Assembly: GCF_000582685.1 (NCBI RefSeq)
Contig: NZ_KK073769.1
Location: 440,579-504,578, forward strand
Reading direction: 5' to 3'
DNA from: [Scytonema hofmanni] UTEX 2349
GTDB taxonomy: Bacteria; Cyanobacteriota; Cyanobacteriia; Cyanobacteriales; Nostocaceae
Length of the DNA: 64,000 nucleotides
Below, in pieces: positions 8,510-16,471 of this stretch. Position numbers and translations under genes: made by a program. Position 1 is the stretch's first letter. Each line of letters opens with the position of its first letter. The notes under the pieces are model-generated. The model saw nothing but the letters and a program-made list of their open reading frames with translations. It was not told the DNA's origin and searched no databases.

Positions 8510-9370
8510 TCATATTTTCAATTTATCAAATTCTGCTAAAATTGCTTCAGCTTCTTGGCAAAGTTCCTCATGAAATTGACCATTGCTTGCTAGCAAACCA
8601 CCCCACTGATTAATATCACCTGTATTATATTGCAATGGCGTACCGTCGAAGTGGGTGTACTTCCCACCAGCTTCTGTGAGAATTAATTCTGGGGCAGCTA
8701 TATCCCAATCTTTGGGTGCAGATTTACCAGAAAGGGAAATATAAACATCTGCGTTTTGTTCAACGATGGTAGCAATTTTACAACCTACACTACCGACAGC
8801 TTTCTGATTAGCAAAGGGCAGTTTTTCCAGCAGATAATCTAATCTTTGATTGCGGTGACTGCGACTGACAACTACAGTTAAATCTTCGATGTTTTCTGGT
8901 GATGAAACCTGTATTTTTTGACTTTGACCTTGGCGTGTTTCGACAAATGCACCACCACCTTTTATTGCATAATACAATTTTTCGGCTTCCGGCACAGCTA
9001 CCACCGCCAAAATTGGGCGTTTTTCTTTCACCAAAGCGATGTGAATCGCATACTCACCAGTTTTTTGGATAAAATCTCGCGTCCCATCTAAAGGATCAAT
9101 TATCCATACTAATTCTTGACTCAGCGCTGCTTCATCTTTATAAGTTTCTTCGCTAATATAACCAAAATCTTCATTACCCAAACTCCCTTGTAGCTTCTCT
9201 AAAATGTATTGACTTACAGCTACATCTGCAACAGTTACAGGCTCATTTTGCTTATATTCCACTTCTAAATCGAAATCTTTTACAGTTCCGTGGTAATAAG
9301 ATTGTAATATATCTGCTGCCCCCCAACCAACAGAACAAGCGATCGCTAATATTTCTTGTATGTCTTTCAT
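8510..9370 (-). CDS. cysQ: 3'(2'),5'-bisphosphate nucleotidase / inositol-phosphatase family protein (CysQ-like)
   Basis: A 286-residue lithium-sensitive phosphatase of the inositol monophosphatase superfamily. Metal-binding motif one is ISEET (residues about 78-82). Motif two is WIIDPLDGTRDFI, the DPLDGT signature. The late motif DWDIAAPELILTEAGG carries the third aspartate. CysQ proteins clear 3'-phosphoadenosine 5'-phosphate, the by-product of sulfate assimilation and sulfotransfer. Inositol-1-phosphatase or fructose-1,6-bisphosphatase side activity cannot be excluded from sequence alone. The preceding spacer on its 5' side is a MITE (9412-9537), beyond which a PfkB kinase is read in the same direction. 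Confidence 0.8.
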   Translation of the reverse strand: MKDIQEILAIACSVGWGAADILQSYYHGTVKDFDLEVEYKQNEPVTVADVAVSQYILEKLQGSLGNEDFGYISEETYKDEAALSQELVWIIDPLDGTRDFIQKTGEYAIHIALVKEKRPILAVVAVPEAEKLYYAIKGGGAFVETRQGQSQKIQVSSPENIEDLTVVVSRSHRNQRLDYLLEKLPFANQKAVGSVGCKIATIVEQNADVYISLSGKSAPKDWDIAAPELILTEAGGKYTHFDGTPLQYNTGDINQWGGLLASNGQFHEELCQEAEAILAEFDKLKI

Positions 9371-9411
9371 TTATTTTCTTTTATAAATCATCACGATTTT
9401 TAATTTAATGG

Positions 9412-9537
9412 GACTTAGTACAGCTTTGCACAAGTTAGTAGCCTTTTTTAACGCAAAGGAACGCGGAGGGAAGCGCAGAGTGACGCAGAGTTTTTGTGAT
9501 AAATTTTCGTCATGAATTTATGCAATATTTTACTTAG
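9412..9537. mobile_element. MITE-like element, ACTTAGTACA family, copy 1
   Basis: The right 58 bases (9479-9537: GACGCAGAGTTTTTGTG through CATGAATTTATGCAATAT) are nearly identical to 38330-38388. The left end GACTTAGTACAGCTTTGCAC is an inverted, partly decayed version of the right end. The right end overlaps the stop codon of the PfkB gene, so the element supplies that gene's termination. Confidence 0.7.
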
Positions 9538-10409
9538 CACTGTGAATTCATCCAGCGACGTGTTCCAAAAAATTTACATGAATAAGCAGCGATATTAGCC
9601 GCCTGTGTAAGTGTATCAGGAAAACTTTCTCGTAAAATATAATTACAGAAAGCACCGTGAAATATATCTCCGGCTCCTAGTGTATCAAGAGGTTGAATCT
9701 TTGGTACAACTATAGTGTCAGTTTTCCCATCCCAGAGGTATTCTATTGGTTTTTCTCCGTGGGTAATGGCAATGTAGGGAATATTAATTTTATTAAGATA
9801 TGCAAAAACTTCTTGACTTGTGTGGCAACCAGGAGGATAAAAATTAGCTGAACAAATCGCGTAATCCACAAAAGGTAAAACTTCCTCAAAACCAGGTTTC
9901 CAGCTACCACCGTCAATTACAACTGGGATATTCTGAGATTTCGCAATTTGGGCGATCGCTTTACCAACTTTCATTTGATGTCCATCAATCAGCACAATAT
10001 CGACGTTTTGTAAAATATCTGGCGGAATAGATTCGCAGTTTGCTTGAGCTTTCACAGCATTAATCGAAACTACAGCGCGATCGCCTGTAGATTGGGTGAC
10101 AATAATTGAAGAGACGGGTGGTGATTCGGTAGTGTTGCAATCAAGGTCAGCGATCGCTACTTTGAATGCTTCTAAATCCCCTTTGATTAACTGCGTCATT
10201 GGGTGAGAACCCAGCACTCCCAATACTGTAGCTTGATTACCTAAATAACTGAAAGTCACTGCCGCATTAGTTGCAGGTCCACCGGCTGCTACAGTATAAT
10301 CAGCAGCAACAATTTTCTGATTATTCTTTGGGGCAGATTCGGCAAGGTAAATTAAATCCAAAGTTACTAAACCGACAAATAAGCCACGATAGGATTTTGG
10401 ATTTGTCAT
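9534..10409 (-). CDS. PfkB-family carbohydrate/nucleoside kinase
   Basis: A 291-residue ribokinase-type sugar kinase. The N-terminal glycine region AAGGPATNAAVTFSYLG is PfkB signature 1. The C-terminal PLDTLGAGDIFHGAFCNYI is signature 2, with the catalytic base in GAGD. The substrate (ribose, adenosine, fructose or similar) cannot be assigned. The stop codon TAA falls inside a dispersed repeat shared with the PqqD gene at 38383, so the last few residues (about MNSQC) may have been replaced when the repeat inserted. The distance to the cysQ gene downstream is 163 bases, occupied by that repeat. Confidence 0.88.
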   Translation of the reverse strand: MTNPKSYRGLFVGLVTLDLIYLAESAPKNNQKIVAADYTVAAGGPATNAAVTFSYLGNQATVLGVLGSHPMTQLIKGDLEAFKVAIADLDCNTTESPPVSSIIVTQSTGDRAVVSINAVKAQANCESIPPDILQNVDIVLIDGHQMKVGKAIAQIAKSQNIPVVIDGGSWKPGFEEVLPFVDYAICSANFYPPGCHTSQEVFAYLNKINIPYIAITHGEKPIEYLWDGKTDTIVVPKIQPLDTLGAGDIFHGAFCNYILRESFPDTLTQAANIAAYSCKFFGTRRWMNSQC

Positions 10410-10527
10410 CAGCGCTCTTCCATCACTTTCGCCAGATAAAATTTTAAACCCTATTTTTAGGTTAGTCCGCAGAATATCGCAGACGAGCGTTTGTGTAGCT
10501 TCGACTTTTAGTGGCTTTTAGAGACTT

Positions 10528-10665
10528 GTATCATGTCCGGGCAATTAGGCAAACAGACCCGGAACCCCACCCCGCTAAAGCTGCGCTTTAGCTCCCCTCC
10601 CCGCTTGCGGGGAGGGGTTGGGGGTGGGGTTCTTTTATTACGGGTAATTTGGCGGACATGATATT
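10528..10665. mobile_element. MITE-like element, TATCATGTCCG family, copy 1
   Basis: The inverted ends are GTATCATGTCCGG at 10528 and CGGACATGATAT ending near 10664. Conservation extends inward through AATTA and TAATAAAA on the right. The interior is a large G/C-rich hairpin (CCCCACCCCGC, then a short stem around AAAGCTGCGCTTT, then GCGGGGAGGGGTTGGGG). The element at 15594-15700 shares the ends but carries an unrelated interior hairpin. Confidence 0.65.
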
Positions 10666-10763
10666 AACGGGAAAGGTCAGATTGTGCGATCGCTCCAAGG
10701 GAATTATTGCGATCGGCAAGTTAAGATTAGCTCTTTTCACTACACCAGGACTTACGCTGGAAC

Positions 10764-10792
10764 AATACCAAAAAATATTATATATTGGTATT
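10764..10792. promoter_or_regulatory. candidate antitoxin operator
   Basis: An inverted repeat with 8-base arms, AATACCAA...TTGGTATT, sits over an A/T-rich core just before the Shine-Dalgarno CAGGAGGAG (10796-10804) of the parD gene. Ribbon-helix-helix antitoxins commonly autoregulate through such palindromes; this role is inferred. Confidence 0.5.
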
Positions 10793-10809
10793 ATACAGGA
10801 GGAGATTCT

Positions 10810-11043
10810 ATGCAAAAAAATACAAGTGTTACCTTGGGTGAACATTTTGAAGCGTTTATCACCAGTCAGATTGACAGCGGTCGTTTTGCCAGTGCCAGTG
10901 AAGCGATTCGAGCGGGACTGCGCCTTTTAGAAGAGCGAGAAATAAAGCTTGCCGCTTTGCAACGGGCATTAACAGAAGGGGAAATCAGCGGATTTGCTGA
11001 CTATTCTCTCTCAGGATTGCTTGCAGAACTTGACCGTGAATAG
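10810..11043 (+). CDS. parD: ParD-family antitoxin (orphan)
   Basis: A 77-residue ribbon-helix-helix protein. MQKNTSVTLGEHFEAFI is the DNA-binding strand and helix start. SGRFASASEAIRAGLRLLEE is the classic ParD/CopG helix-turn. The acidic C-terminal part (LLAELDRE) would wrap the ParE toxin. The start ATG is fixed by a strong AGGAGGAG 5-6 bases upstream; a longer reading from 10684 is not supported. The expected parE directly downstream is reduced to a short stub at 11048. The gene lies between inverted AGGACTTACGC repeats, which suggests it moved in as a cassette. Confidence 0.85.
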   Translation: MQKNTSVTLGEHFEAFITSQIDSGRFASASEAIRAGLRLLEEREIKLAALQRALTEGEISGFADYSLSGLLAELDRE

Positions 11044-11047
11044 GCTC

Positions 11048-11128
11048 ATGTCAGCATTTCGCCTTTATGTTTGCCCTTGTCTACCTGCCAGCGCTTTGTG
11101 CCAGTTGCGTAAGTCCTGCACTTGCTAA
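11048..11128 (+). pseudogene. truncated parE toxin stub
   Basis: Four bases after the parD stop an ATG begins MSAFRLYV, which resembles the start of ParE toxins (typically MS-x-[FY]-RL). The frame then turns into unrelated residues and stops after 26 codons. The break falls just before an AGGACTTACGC-type repeat end at 11105-11118. I read it as a toxin deleted down to its first codons; the similarity covers only about six residues. Confidence 0.35.
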
Positions 11129-11266
11129 AATCGCAAGTTTCTTGTATTATAAATAGATAACTCATCCAAAAATCGAAAAATATTTTGATCGCGCAGAGCG
11201 CGAGAGAATAAAGAAGGGTAAACAGAAGAAGGGCAGAGTGCTAAAGGGCAAAAGTGTAAAGGGCTA

Positions 11267-13369
11267 CTAAGTCCTCGCGACCACGCCCGCACACACCACC
11301 CGAAAACCGAGATCGAGGAAGTCGTAGGCCGGGTCGTAGTAGGAGCGAGAAGCAGAACGGCAGAGTACAGGAAAGCCATACCAAGAACCACCGCGCAGCA
11401 GCGGGGAACGATTATAATTCTCACTTACCCAAGCCCTTCCGTTGGCAGGCGCTTCATTATAATTTTGATGCCACTCATCCTGACACCATTCCCATACATT
11501 ACCATGCATATCAAATAAACCAAAGGGGTTTGCGGAAAAAATTCCCACATCTGTTGTTTGCTGACGATATTCACCCTTTATCCCTGAGCCATAAGTGTTG
11601 TTCCCGTTATAGTTTGCCAAATCGGTTGAAATCGTTTCACCAAAATAAAACGGGGTAGTTGTTCCGGCTCTACAAGCATATTCCCATTCTGCCTCACTGG
11701 GCAAGCGATAGTTTTTCCCAGTTTTGTTAAATAGTCTGGCACAAAACTCAATTGCATGATTCCAAGAAACGCACTCAACAGGTCGATTAGCACCTTTGAA
11801 TTTTGATGGATCTAGCTTTAAATCAATTTTAACTTTTTTTAGAACGGCAACGGCTGCCCATTGAGCTTGCGTGACGGGAAATTTACCCATGAAAAAGGGT
11901 TGAACTGTGACGGTGTGCTGTGGACTTTCACGATCACGTCGTTCTAGCTCATTCTCTGGTGAACCCATAAGAAACTGACCACCGGGAATCGCAACCATCT
12001 CCAGAACTACACCATTACCCAAGTCTTCTGTAAAAAACTCGGTTCGTCCGCGACTGCGATTAATTTTATAGGGTTTTCCCAAACCAAACAGTCCTGATTT
12101 TACTACGGTGGCAGTGTCGAACTCAAACGGCTGAGTTTGAATTCTTGGGGGAGATTGTGGTTGAGAAATAGGTGTAGATGATTCCCTTTCTCGTGGTTTT
12201 TGTAATTCTGCTTGCTGTCTTTGATATTTGGCTCTTTCTTCCTCTTGGTGTAATCTTTCTGCTTTTTTTTGCTCACGCTCATATTCGGCTTGTTTTGGGT
12301 CAAGCACTCGTTGTTTAATTGGTGCTATATCTTCATCCCTAAGATTCAGCAATATCTGTAAGCGTTGCAATCCATTGCGGTTTTTTTCACTAATCGGGAA
12401 TTGCTGTTGTATTATCCCAGATAAAGCTTGCTGATAGCGTTGCAATTTTTCCTGTCGCTGCCGATAGGGTTCGAGAACTTCAAACTCAATTGCATTAGCA
12501 TCTTCATCTGATAATTCCAAATTATTCCGCATTTCGTTTAGATAAAAGCGATTGCCAAGAGAAATCTCTCCTTCATCCTCAAGGGCAATATTATTAAATT
12601 CTTTACGATATTTTACTTTTGGGTCATCTTTAGGTGACTTTGCGAGTAAAATCTTATGACCTTCCTCTACAGGGTAAAACTTAGGAGTCATTGCCGGAGC
12701 CGCTTCTTGCACCTTGCTGCTAGTATACTCATGGAGTTCATCAACCGAAATCCAGCCATCCCCATCTTTATCAGCGGCGCCTTTTTCAATCCCTTCTACT
12801 AAATAGCGAGTGTAAATAGATAGTTCTGAACCTTCTTGCTCAAAAGAGTACTGCGTAGAAGTCGAAGAAGTGAGAATTGCCCTTCCCTTACCGCCTAGCT
12901 GCTCTTGCACATTTACGCTACCATCATCTTTGACGGACATTCCTTGAGCGATCGCACCACTAAAACAACAATCCAGGATAATTACAATTCTTTGAGAACG
13001 GCTATCGTTCATATTATCGTGCAGAACACTAGCAGCGACGGCTGAAGGTGTTACTAACTTATTATTTAGTTTTTTAGTCGTGCAAGTTGACAGATAAAGC
13101 TTACCTCTTTCATCTTTAATTCCATGCCCAGAAAAGTAAAATAGCAGCAAGTCATCTTTCTGGCGATTGTGAAATAAGTTAAAGATCGCATCTTCTATAT
13201 CCTGCCGTTGAGGATCTCTCAGTACAGTGATATCTGATAAAGCAAAGTTCCCCATGTCTGGGTTTACTAAAACTCGCTGCATTGCCTCAACATCTTTGAC
13301 AGCACTTGGTAGGGGGTTTAAACCAAGCTCATATTCACTAACCCCGATCAGTAGTGCTATCTTCGCCAT
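11267..13369 (-). CDS. caspase-like peptidase with EF-hand and C-terminal formylglycine-generating-enzyme-type domain
   Basis: A 700-residue multidomain protein. An N-terminal caspase/metacaspase domain spans residues 1 to about 240, with histidine motif FYFSGHGI (about 78-85) and cysteine motif ILDCCFSGAI (131-140). An EF-hand-like calcium loop DKDGDGWISVDE lies at about 200-211, suggesting calcium control. A helical, Gln/Glu-rich linker follows (EVLEPYRQRQEK, then a KKAERLHQEEER stretch). The C-terminal ~250 residues are an FGE-sulfatase/SUMF domain (VAIPGGQFLMGSPENE, NYRLPSEAEWEYACRAGT, DMHGNVWEWCQDEW, RGGSWYG, GFRVV). In cyanobacteria this C-terminal domain is often a ligand-binding or substrate-recruiting module rather than a true formylglycine generator. 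The start overlaps the 3' end of the partner gene by 32 bases. Confidence 0.92.
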   Translation of the reverse strand: MAKIALLIGVSEYELGLNPLPSAVKDVEAMQRVLVNPDMGNFALSDITVLRDPQRQDIEDAIFNLFHNRQKDDLLLFYFSGHGIKDERGKLYLSTCTTKKLNNKLVTPSAVAASVLHDNMNDSRSQRIVIILDCCFSGAIAQGMSVKDDGSVNVQEQLGGKGRAILTSSTSTQYSFEQEGSELSIYTRYLVEGIEKGAADKDGDGWISVDELHEYTSSKVQEAAPAMTPKFYPVEEGHKILLAKSPKDDPKVKYRKEFNNIALEDEGEISLGNRFYLNEMRNNLELSDEDANAIEFEVLEPYRQRQEKLQRYQQALSGIIQQQFPISEKNRNGLQRLQILLNLRDEDIAPIKQRVLDPKQAEYEREQKKAERLHQEEERAKYQRQQAELQKPRERESSTPISQPQSPPRIQTQPFEFDTATVVKSGLFGLGKPYKINRSRGRTEFFTEDLGNGVVLEMVAIPGGQFLMGSPENELERRDRESPQHTVTVQPFFMGKFPVTQAQWAAVAVLKKVKIDLKLDPSKFKGANRPVECVSWNHAIEFCARLFNKTGKNYRLPSEAEWEYACRAGTTTPFYFGETISTDLANYNGNNTYGSGIKGEYRQQTTDVGIFSANPFGLFDMHGNVWEWCQDEWHQNYNEAPANGRAWVSENYNRSPLLRGGSWYGFPVLCRSASRSYYDPAYDFLDLGFRVVCAGVVART

Positions 13370-13772
13370 CTTTGCTATCTGATATATTTTTGGTATTGTT
13401 CAGAAAATCCTGCGCTTGCTGCATAGCGAATTCAAATTCTTTGCGACTACCCGCTTCTAAGTTGAGTTCTCTACCATCAGGAGTTTTAAGTGCCAGTTTA
13501 ATTGGTTTGTTGCCGAAGCGATCGCTCAAAAAGCCAAACAAAGCTTTTATATTGACTGGGTTAACTTCAGCAGTTAAAACCCCCCACAAAAAGCCCCCCA
13601 AAGCCTTTGCACTTCGCGGGGTTCCTGTAGCTGCCACTAAATCTGCTTCTTCTACCCCATCCACCTCTCTTACCTGGGGTAGCAAATTTTCTACTTCTGC
13701 TTGCAACTCCTGGTCATCTAAATCGGGATCTGATAGGGAAATTGTCACTTGAACATTAGATGTGGTTGCCAT
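13338..13772 (-). CDS. small partner of caspase effector (EACC1-like)
   Basis: A 144-residue acidic protein whose 3' end overlaps the caspase gene by 32 bases, implying translational coupling. The order is a charged N-terminus (SDPDLDDQELQAEVENLLP), a central glycine-rich hydrophobic stretch (ALGGFLWGVLTAEV), then a strand pair LALKTPDGRELNLEAGS followed by a helix. That layout fits the small proteins named effector-associated constant component 1 (EACC1), found beside caspase and trypsin effectors in conflict systems. I base that on layout and memory of the family, not a search. It probably regulates or presents the caspase. Confidence 0.55.
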   Translation of the reverse strand: MATTSNVQVTISLSDPDLDDQELQAEVENLLPQVREVDGVEEADLVAATGTPRSAKALGGFLWGVLTAEVNPVNIKALFGFLSDRFGNKPIKLALKTPDGRELNLEAGSRKEFEFAMQQAQDFLNNTKNISDSKDGEDSTTDRG

Positions 13773-13851
13773 AATAATTTCAGTATCTTCTTTAAATAAA
13801 TTGTATAGGTTATTCTAGTATATCTAAGTTCGACTTTATCGAAGATAGCTA

Positions 13852-14003
13852 AGGTCACTTTCAATACGGTTCGGATAAGATTTTTTGATGAAAATTATAG
13901 ATCACAAAGACGCGATAAATCGCCGTCTCTACAAAGGACTTTTTATTGTAAAGACGGCGATTTATCGCGTCTCTTGCCTTAACCGAACCGTATTGAGGTC
14001 ACT
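13852..14003. mobile_element. nested inverted-repeat element upstream of rsmI
   Basis: The outer ends are AGGTCACTTTCAATACGGTTCGG (in part) at 13852-13874 and its inverse at 13982-14003. Inside, GACGCGATAAATCGCCGTCTC at about 13908 pairs with GACGGCGATTTATCGCGTCTC at about 13953. The inner pair belongs to the GTAGAGACG-type hairpin family found elsewhere in the window. Confidence 0.65.
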
Positions 14004-14050
14004 CTCACAGAGCGATCGCAGAACTTTTCGGTCTTTTGAATCAAGTACAG

Positions 14051-14110
14051 ATTTATCTGCGTCCATCTGCGTAGCCTGCGGCAAGCCGCTTCGCGTCTAC
14101 ATCTGCGGTT
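14051..14110. repeat. TCTGCG repeat interrupted by a small palindrome
   Basis: ATTTATCTGCGTCCATCTGCG continues as CATCTGCGGTT, as in the dispersed repeat at 61964-62036. It is interrupted at about 14072-14099 by TAGCCTGCGGCAAGCCGC plus TTCGCGTCTA, a self-complementary insert. This looks like one small repeat inserted into another. Confidence 0.55.
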
Positions 14111-14208
14111 CCTTAATTCCTTGATATATTGCACCCAACTGATAACCGCTATAGTTAGTGGATAATTGTAGACTGTTGAGTGTTGACTAACAACCAAAAA
14201 AATGAAGA

Positions 14209-15123
14209 ATGCAAACCGATCCTAAACCAGGAACACTTTACATAGTCGGGACACCAATTGGCAATCTGGAAGATATGACTTTCCGGGCGGTGCGAATTTT
14301 GCAAACTGTAGATATAATTGCCGCAGAAGACACACGCCATACAGGTAAACTGTTACAACATTTTCAAGTTAAAACACCACAGATAAGTTACCACGAGCAT
14401 AATCGTCAAAGTCGCATCCCGGAATTATTAGAGCATTTAAAGAACGGGAAAGCGATCGCTCTGGTGACAGATGCAGGTATTCCCCTAATTTCCGATCCAG
14501 GATATGAATTGGTGAAAGCTTGTATTGATGCGCTTTTACCAATAGTACCAATTCCTGGTGCGACTGCTGCAATTACAGCTTTGAGTGCAGCCGGATTGCC
14601 TACAGATAGATTTGTCTTTGAAGGCTTTTTACCCACAAAAGCGCAACAACGGCAAGAACATTTAGAGTCTCTACAGACAGAATCTCGCACTATGATTTTC
14701 TACGAATCGCCGCACCGATTGCGAGAGACTTTACAAAAGTTAGCAGAAATATTTGGAAGCGATCGCCAAATTGTCTTGGCACGGGAGTTAACAAAATTAC
14801 ATGAAGAATTTTGGCGGGGAAGAATTGGGGAAGCGATCGCAACTTATCAAAATCGCGAACCAATTGGCGAGTATACCTTAGTATTAGCAGGAATTCCACC
14901 CGACAAACCGCAACTGAGCGAAGCCGAACTAAAAGCAGAATTAATCGCAATTATGAGTCAGGGAATATCGCGATCGCAAGCAAGCCGTGAGTTAGCAAAA
15001 GTTACATCCTTACCCCGACGCCATCTTTATCAACTCGCTCTTGCCATCAAAACATTTGACCAAGAGCCTGATATCATAAAAGAAGACATAATCGGTGGAG
15101 ATGAATTACCAATTCAGGATTAA
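14209..15123 (+). CDS. rsmI: 16S rRNA (cytidine(1402)-2'-O)-methyltransferase RsmI
   Basis: A 304-residue SAM-dependent methyltransferase of the tetrapyrrole-methylase fold. The N-terminal LYIVGTPIGNLEDMTFRAV, then IAAEDTRHTGKLL, then ALVTDAGIPLISDPGYELV with PIPGATAAITALSAAGLP are RsmI hallmarks. FYESPHRLRETL and the late LARELTKLHEEFWRG complete the family pattern. It methylates the ribose of C1402 in the 16S decoding centre. The C-terminal ~50 residues form a helical domain (GISRSQASRELAK). The start ATG at 14209 gives the family-usual length. Confidence 0.96.
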   Translation: MQTDPKPGTLYIVGTPIGNLEDMTFRAVRILQTVDIIAAEDTRHTGKLLQHFQVKTPQISYHEHNRQSRIPELLEHLKNGKAIALVTDAGIPLISDPGYELVKACIDALLPIVPIPGATAAITALSAAGLPTDRFVFEGFLPTKAQQRQEHLESLQTESRTMIFYESPHRLRETLQKLAEIFGSDRQIVLARELTKLHEEFWRGRIGEAIATYQNREPIGEYTLVLAGIPPDKPQLSEAELKAELIAIMSQGISRSQASRELAKVTSLPRRHLYQLALAIKTFDQEPDIIKEDIIGGDELPIQD

Positions 15124-15309
15124 AATAGATTTTCTCCAACATCCGACAAAGGCTGATTGTCAGTGAGTAGTAGTTTTACTACCATTAAGTGCATAAAACC
15201 AACTTGGGCACAATAAATTGTGTCTAATCATCATTATGAAAAAAGCAGTTTCAATGCAATTGAGGCTACTATTACAATGGAAATTATTCATAATGAGGAA
15301 CAAGTCAGA

Positions 15310-15489
15310 ATGACCCAAGTGGTTTTAGGAGACAACGAAGGCATAGATTCGGCTCTACGTCGCTTTAAACGCCAGGTTTCCAAAGCTGGAATCTTAGCCG
15401 ACGTGAAGTATCATCGCCACTTTGAAACACCCATAGAAAAACGCAAACGTAAAGCAGTAGCAGCTAGACGAAAACGCCGTTTTAAATAA
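15310..15489 (+). CDS. rpsU: 30S ribosomal protein S21 (copy 2)
   Basis: A 59-residue S21 paralogue (MTQVVLGDNEGIDSALRR, then FKRQVSKAGIL). The tail is short and basic (KRKRKAVAARRKRRFK). The GAGGAAC at about 15294 upstream supports the ATG at 15310; the longer frame from a GTG at 15220 would add 30 residues unlike S21. Compared with copy 1 the sequence diverges mainly after residue 30 (ADVKYHRHF against QDMRKKRHF). Cyanobacteria often carry more than one rpsU; differential use in growth states is possible but not shown. Confidence 0.93.
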   Translation: MTQVVLGDNEGIDSALRRFKRQVSKAGILADVKYHRHFETPIEKRKRKAVAARRKRRFK

Positions 15490-15593
15490 ACCTATTTTGT
15501 AGTGGCTTGCTTAATGACATAATGTTAAAGAAGCCACAGCCATTCAATATCATTATTAAACAAAGTTTCGCGATCGCACCCCTTCTTGGGGTG

Positions 15594-15700
15594 TGATATC
15601 ATCTCCGGAAAATTACTTATGATGTAAAGACGTTCCGGCGGAACGTCTCTACGACGGTTGCGACGTTTTTATTACTGTTAATTAAACGGACATGATATGA
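15594..15700. mobile_element. MITE-like element, TATCATGTCCG family, copy 2
   Basis: The ends are GATATCATCTCCGG at 15595 and CGGACATGATATGA near 15687-15700. Inside is the hairpin AGACGTTCCGGCGGAACGTCT. The right end shares CGGACATGATA plus inward AATTA and TAATAAAA spacing with copy 1 (10528-10665). Confidence 0.6.
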
Positions 15701-15747
15701 GTCCGTTGCTATAATAATATACAATAAATTTTAGCCTCTCCTAGTTT

Positions 15748-15805
15748 GTAGTGAGCGGTTTACCGCTCGTCTAGTCGGGATTTTAACGGCTAAAGCCGTT
15801 ACTAC
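15748..15805. repeat. 58-base dispersed repeat, GTAGTGAGCGG family, copy 1
   Basis: GTAGTGAGCGGTTTACCGCT begins a two-hairpin unit ending GCCGTTACTAC. A second copy with about 50 of 58 positions alike is at 50328-50384. It lies in the spacer downstream of pth. Confidence 0.75.
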
Positions 15806-15832
15806 ATTAAAGAGCGTCTAATTATCAATAAC

Positions 15833-16465
15833 TTAAGATTGAGAATTGCTGATAGTATAGCTATTACAGCGATTCATCGCCTTTTCTACTCCTTGCTTTA
15901 GGCTGAGTTCTACACACTCTACTACGAATTGGAGAACCTCAGACATCAATTTAGTTTCGCTGGCAGAAAATCGCCCTAGAACGTGGGATACAGTATTAGA
16001 ATCATCGCTACTATCAGCATTTTTTGGTTTACCAATGCCGATTCGCAAACGGGGAAAGTTTTGAGTACCAAGATGAGCGATCGCGCTTTTCATTCCATTA
16101 TGTCCCCCAGCGGAACCAGATAAACGCAAGCGAGTTTTTCCTAAAGGTAAATCCATATCATCATAAATCACCAGCACCGACTCAGACGGCAATTTGTACC
16201 AACTTGTCACAGCTTGCATTGACTGTCCTGAGAGATTCATATAAGTAAGTGGCTTCAGTAATCGGATTTTCTCTCTATTTGGTGCAATTCCTTCGCCAAA
16301 TTCACCTTGAAACTTGCGATTTTCCGTTAAAGGAATCTTCCAAGAACGAGATAGCGCATCCAAAGCTGCAAAGCCAATATTATGGCGTGTTTTATCGTAC
16401 TTAGGTTCTGGATTCCCCAAACCGACAATTAGCTGGGGAATTACCATCGTCACAACTTCTGTCAT
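15833..16465 (-). CDS. pth: peptidyl-tRNA hydrolase
   Basis: A 210-residue Pth1 enzyme that recycles peptidyl-tRNA by hydrolysing the ester bond. LIVGLGNPEPKYDKTRHNIGF contains the conserved catalytic Asn and His region. LKPLTYMNLSGQSM and VIYDDMDLPLGKTRLR (catalytic Asp) follow, then SAGGHNGMKSAIAHLGTQ. The C-terminus is slightly longer than the E. coli enzyme. It lies 6 bases after tatA in the same direction and is probably cotranscribed. A second in-frame ATG at 16447 is possible; the first is kept because it follows tatA closely. Confidence 0.96.
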   Translation of the reverse strand: MTEVVTMVIPQLIVGLGNPEPKYDKTRHNIGFAALDALSRSWKIPLTENRKFQGEFGEGIAPNREKIRLLKPLTYMNLSGQSMQAVTSWYKLPSESVLVIYDDMDLPLGKTRLRLSGSAGGHNGMKSAIAHLGTQNFPRLRIGIGKPKNADSSDDSNTVSHVLGRFSASETKLMSEVLQFVVECVELSLKQGVEKAMNRCNSYTISNSQS

Positions 16466-16471
16466 TTGCCC

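Larger units (their letters stand above)
10747..11117. mobile_element. inverted-repeat cassette enclosing an orphan parD
   Basis: AGGACTTACGC at 10747-10757 and its inverse GCGTAAGTCCT at 11107-11117 are the same ends as the three ~93-base elements at 8322, 40275 and 57299. Here 371 bases including a complete antitoxin gene lie between them. It could be a MITE that captured cargo or two separate ends by coincidence. Confidence 0.45.

Noticed and set aside
10684..10809. 42-codon N-terminal extension of ParD
   Set aside because: It would translate the repeat end, operator and Shine-Dalgarno; the ATG at 10810 has a strong site.
15220..15309. Longer start for the second rpsU
   Set aside because: The extra 30 residues are absent from S21 proteins and the downstream ATG has a GAGGA site.
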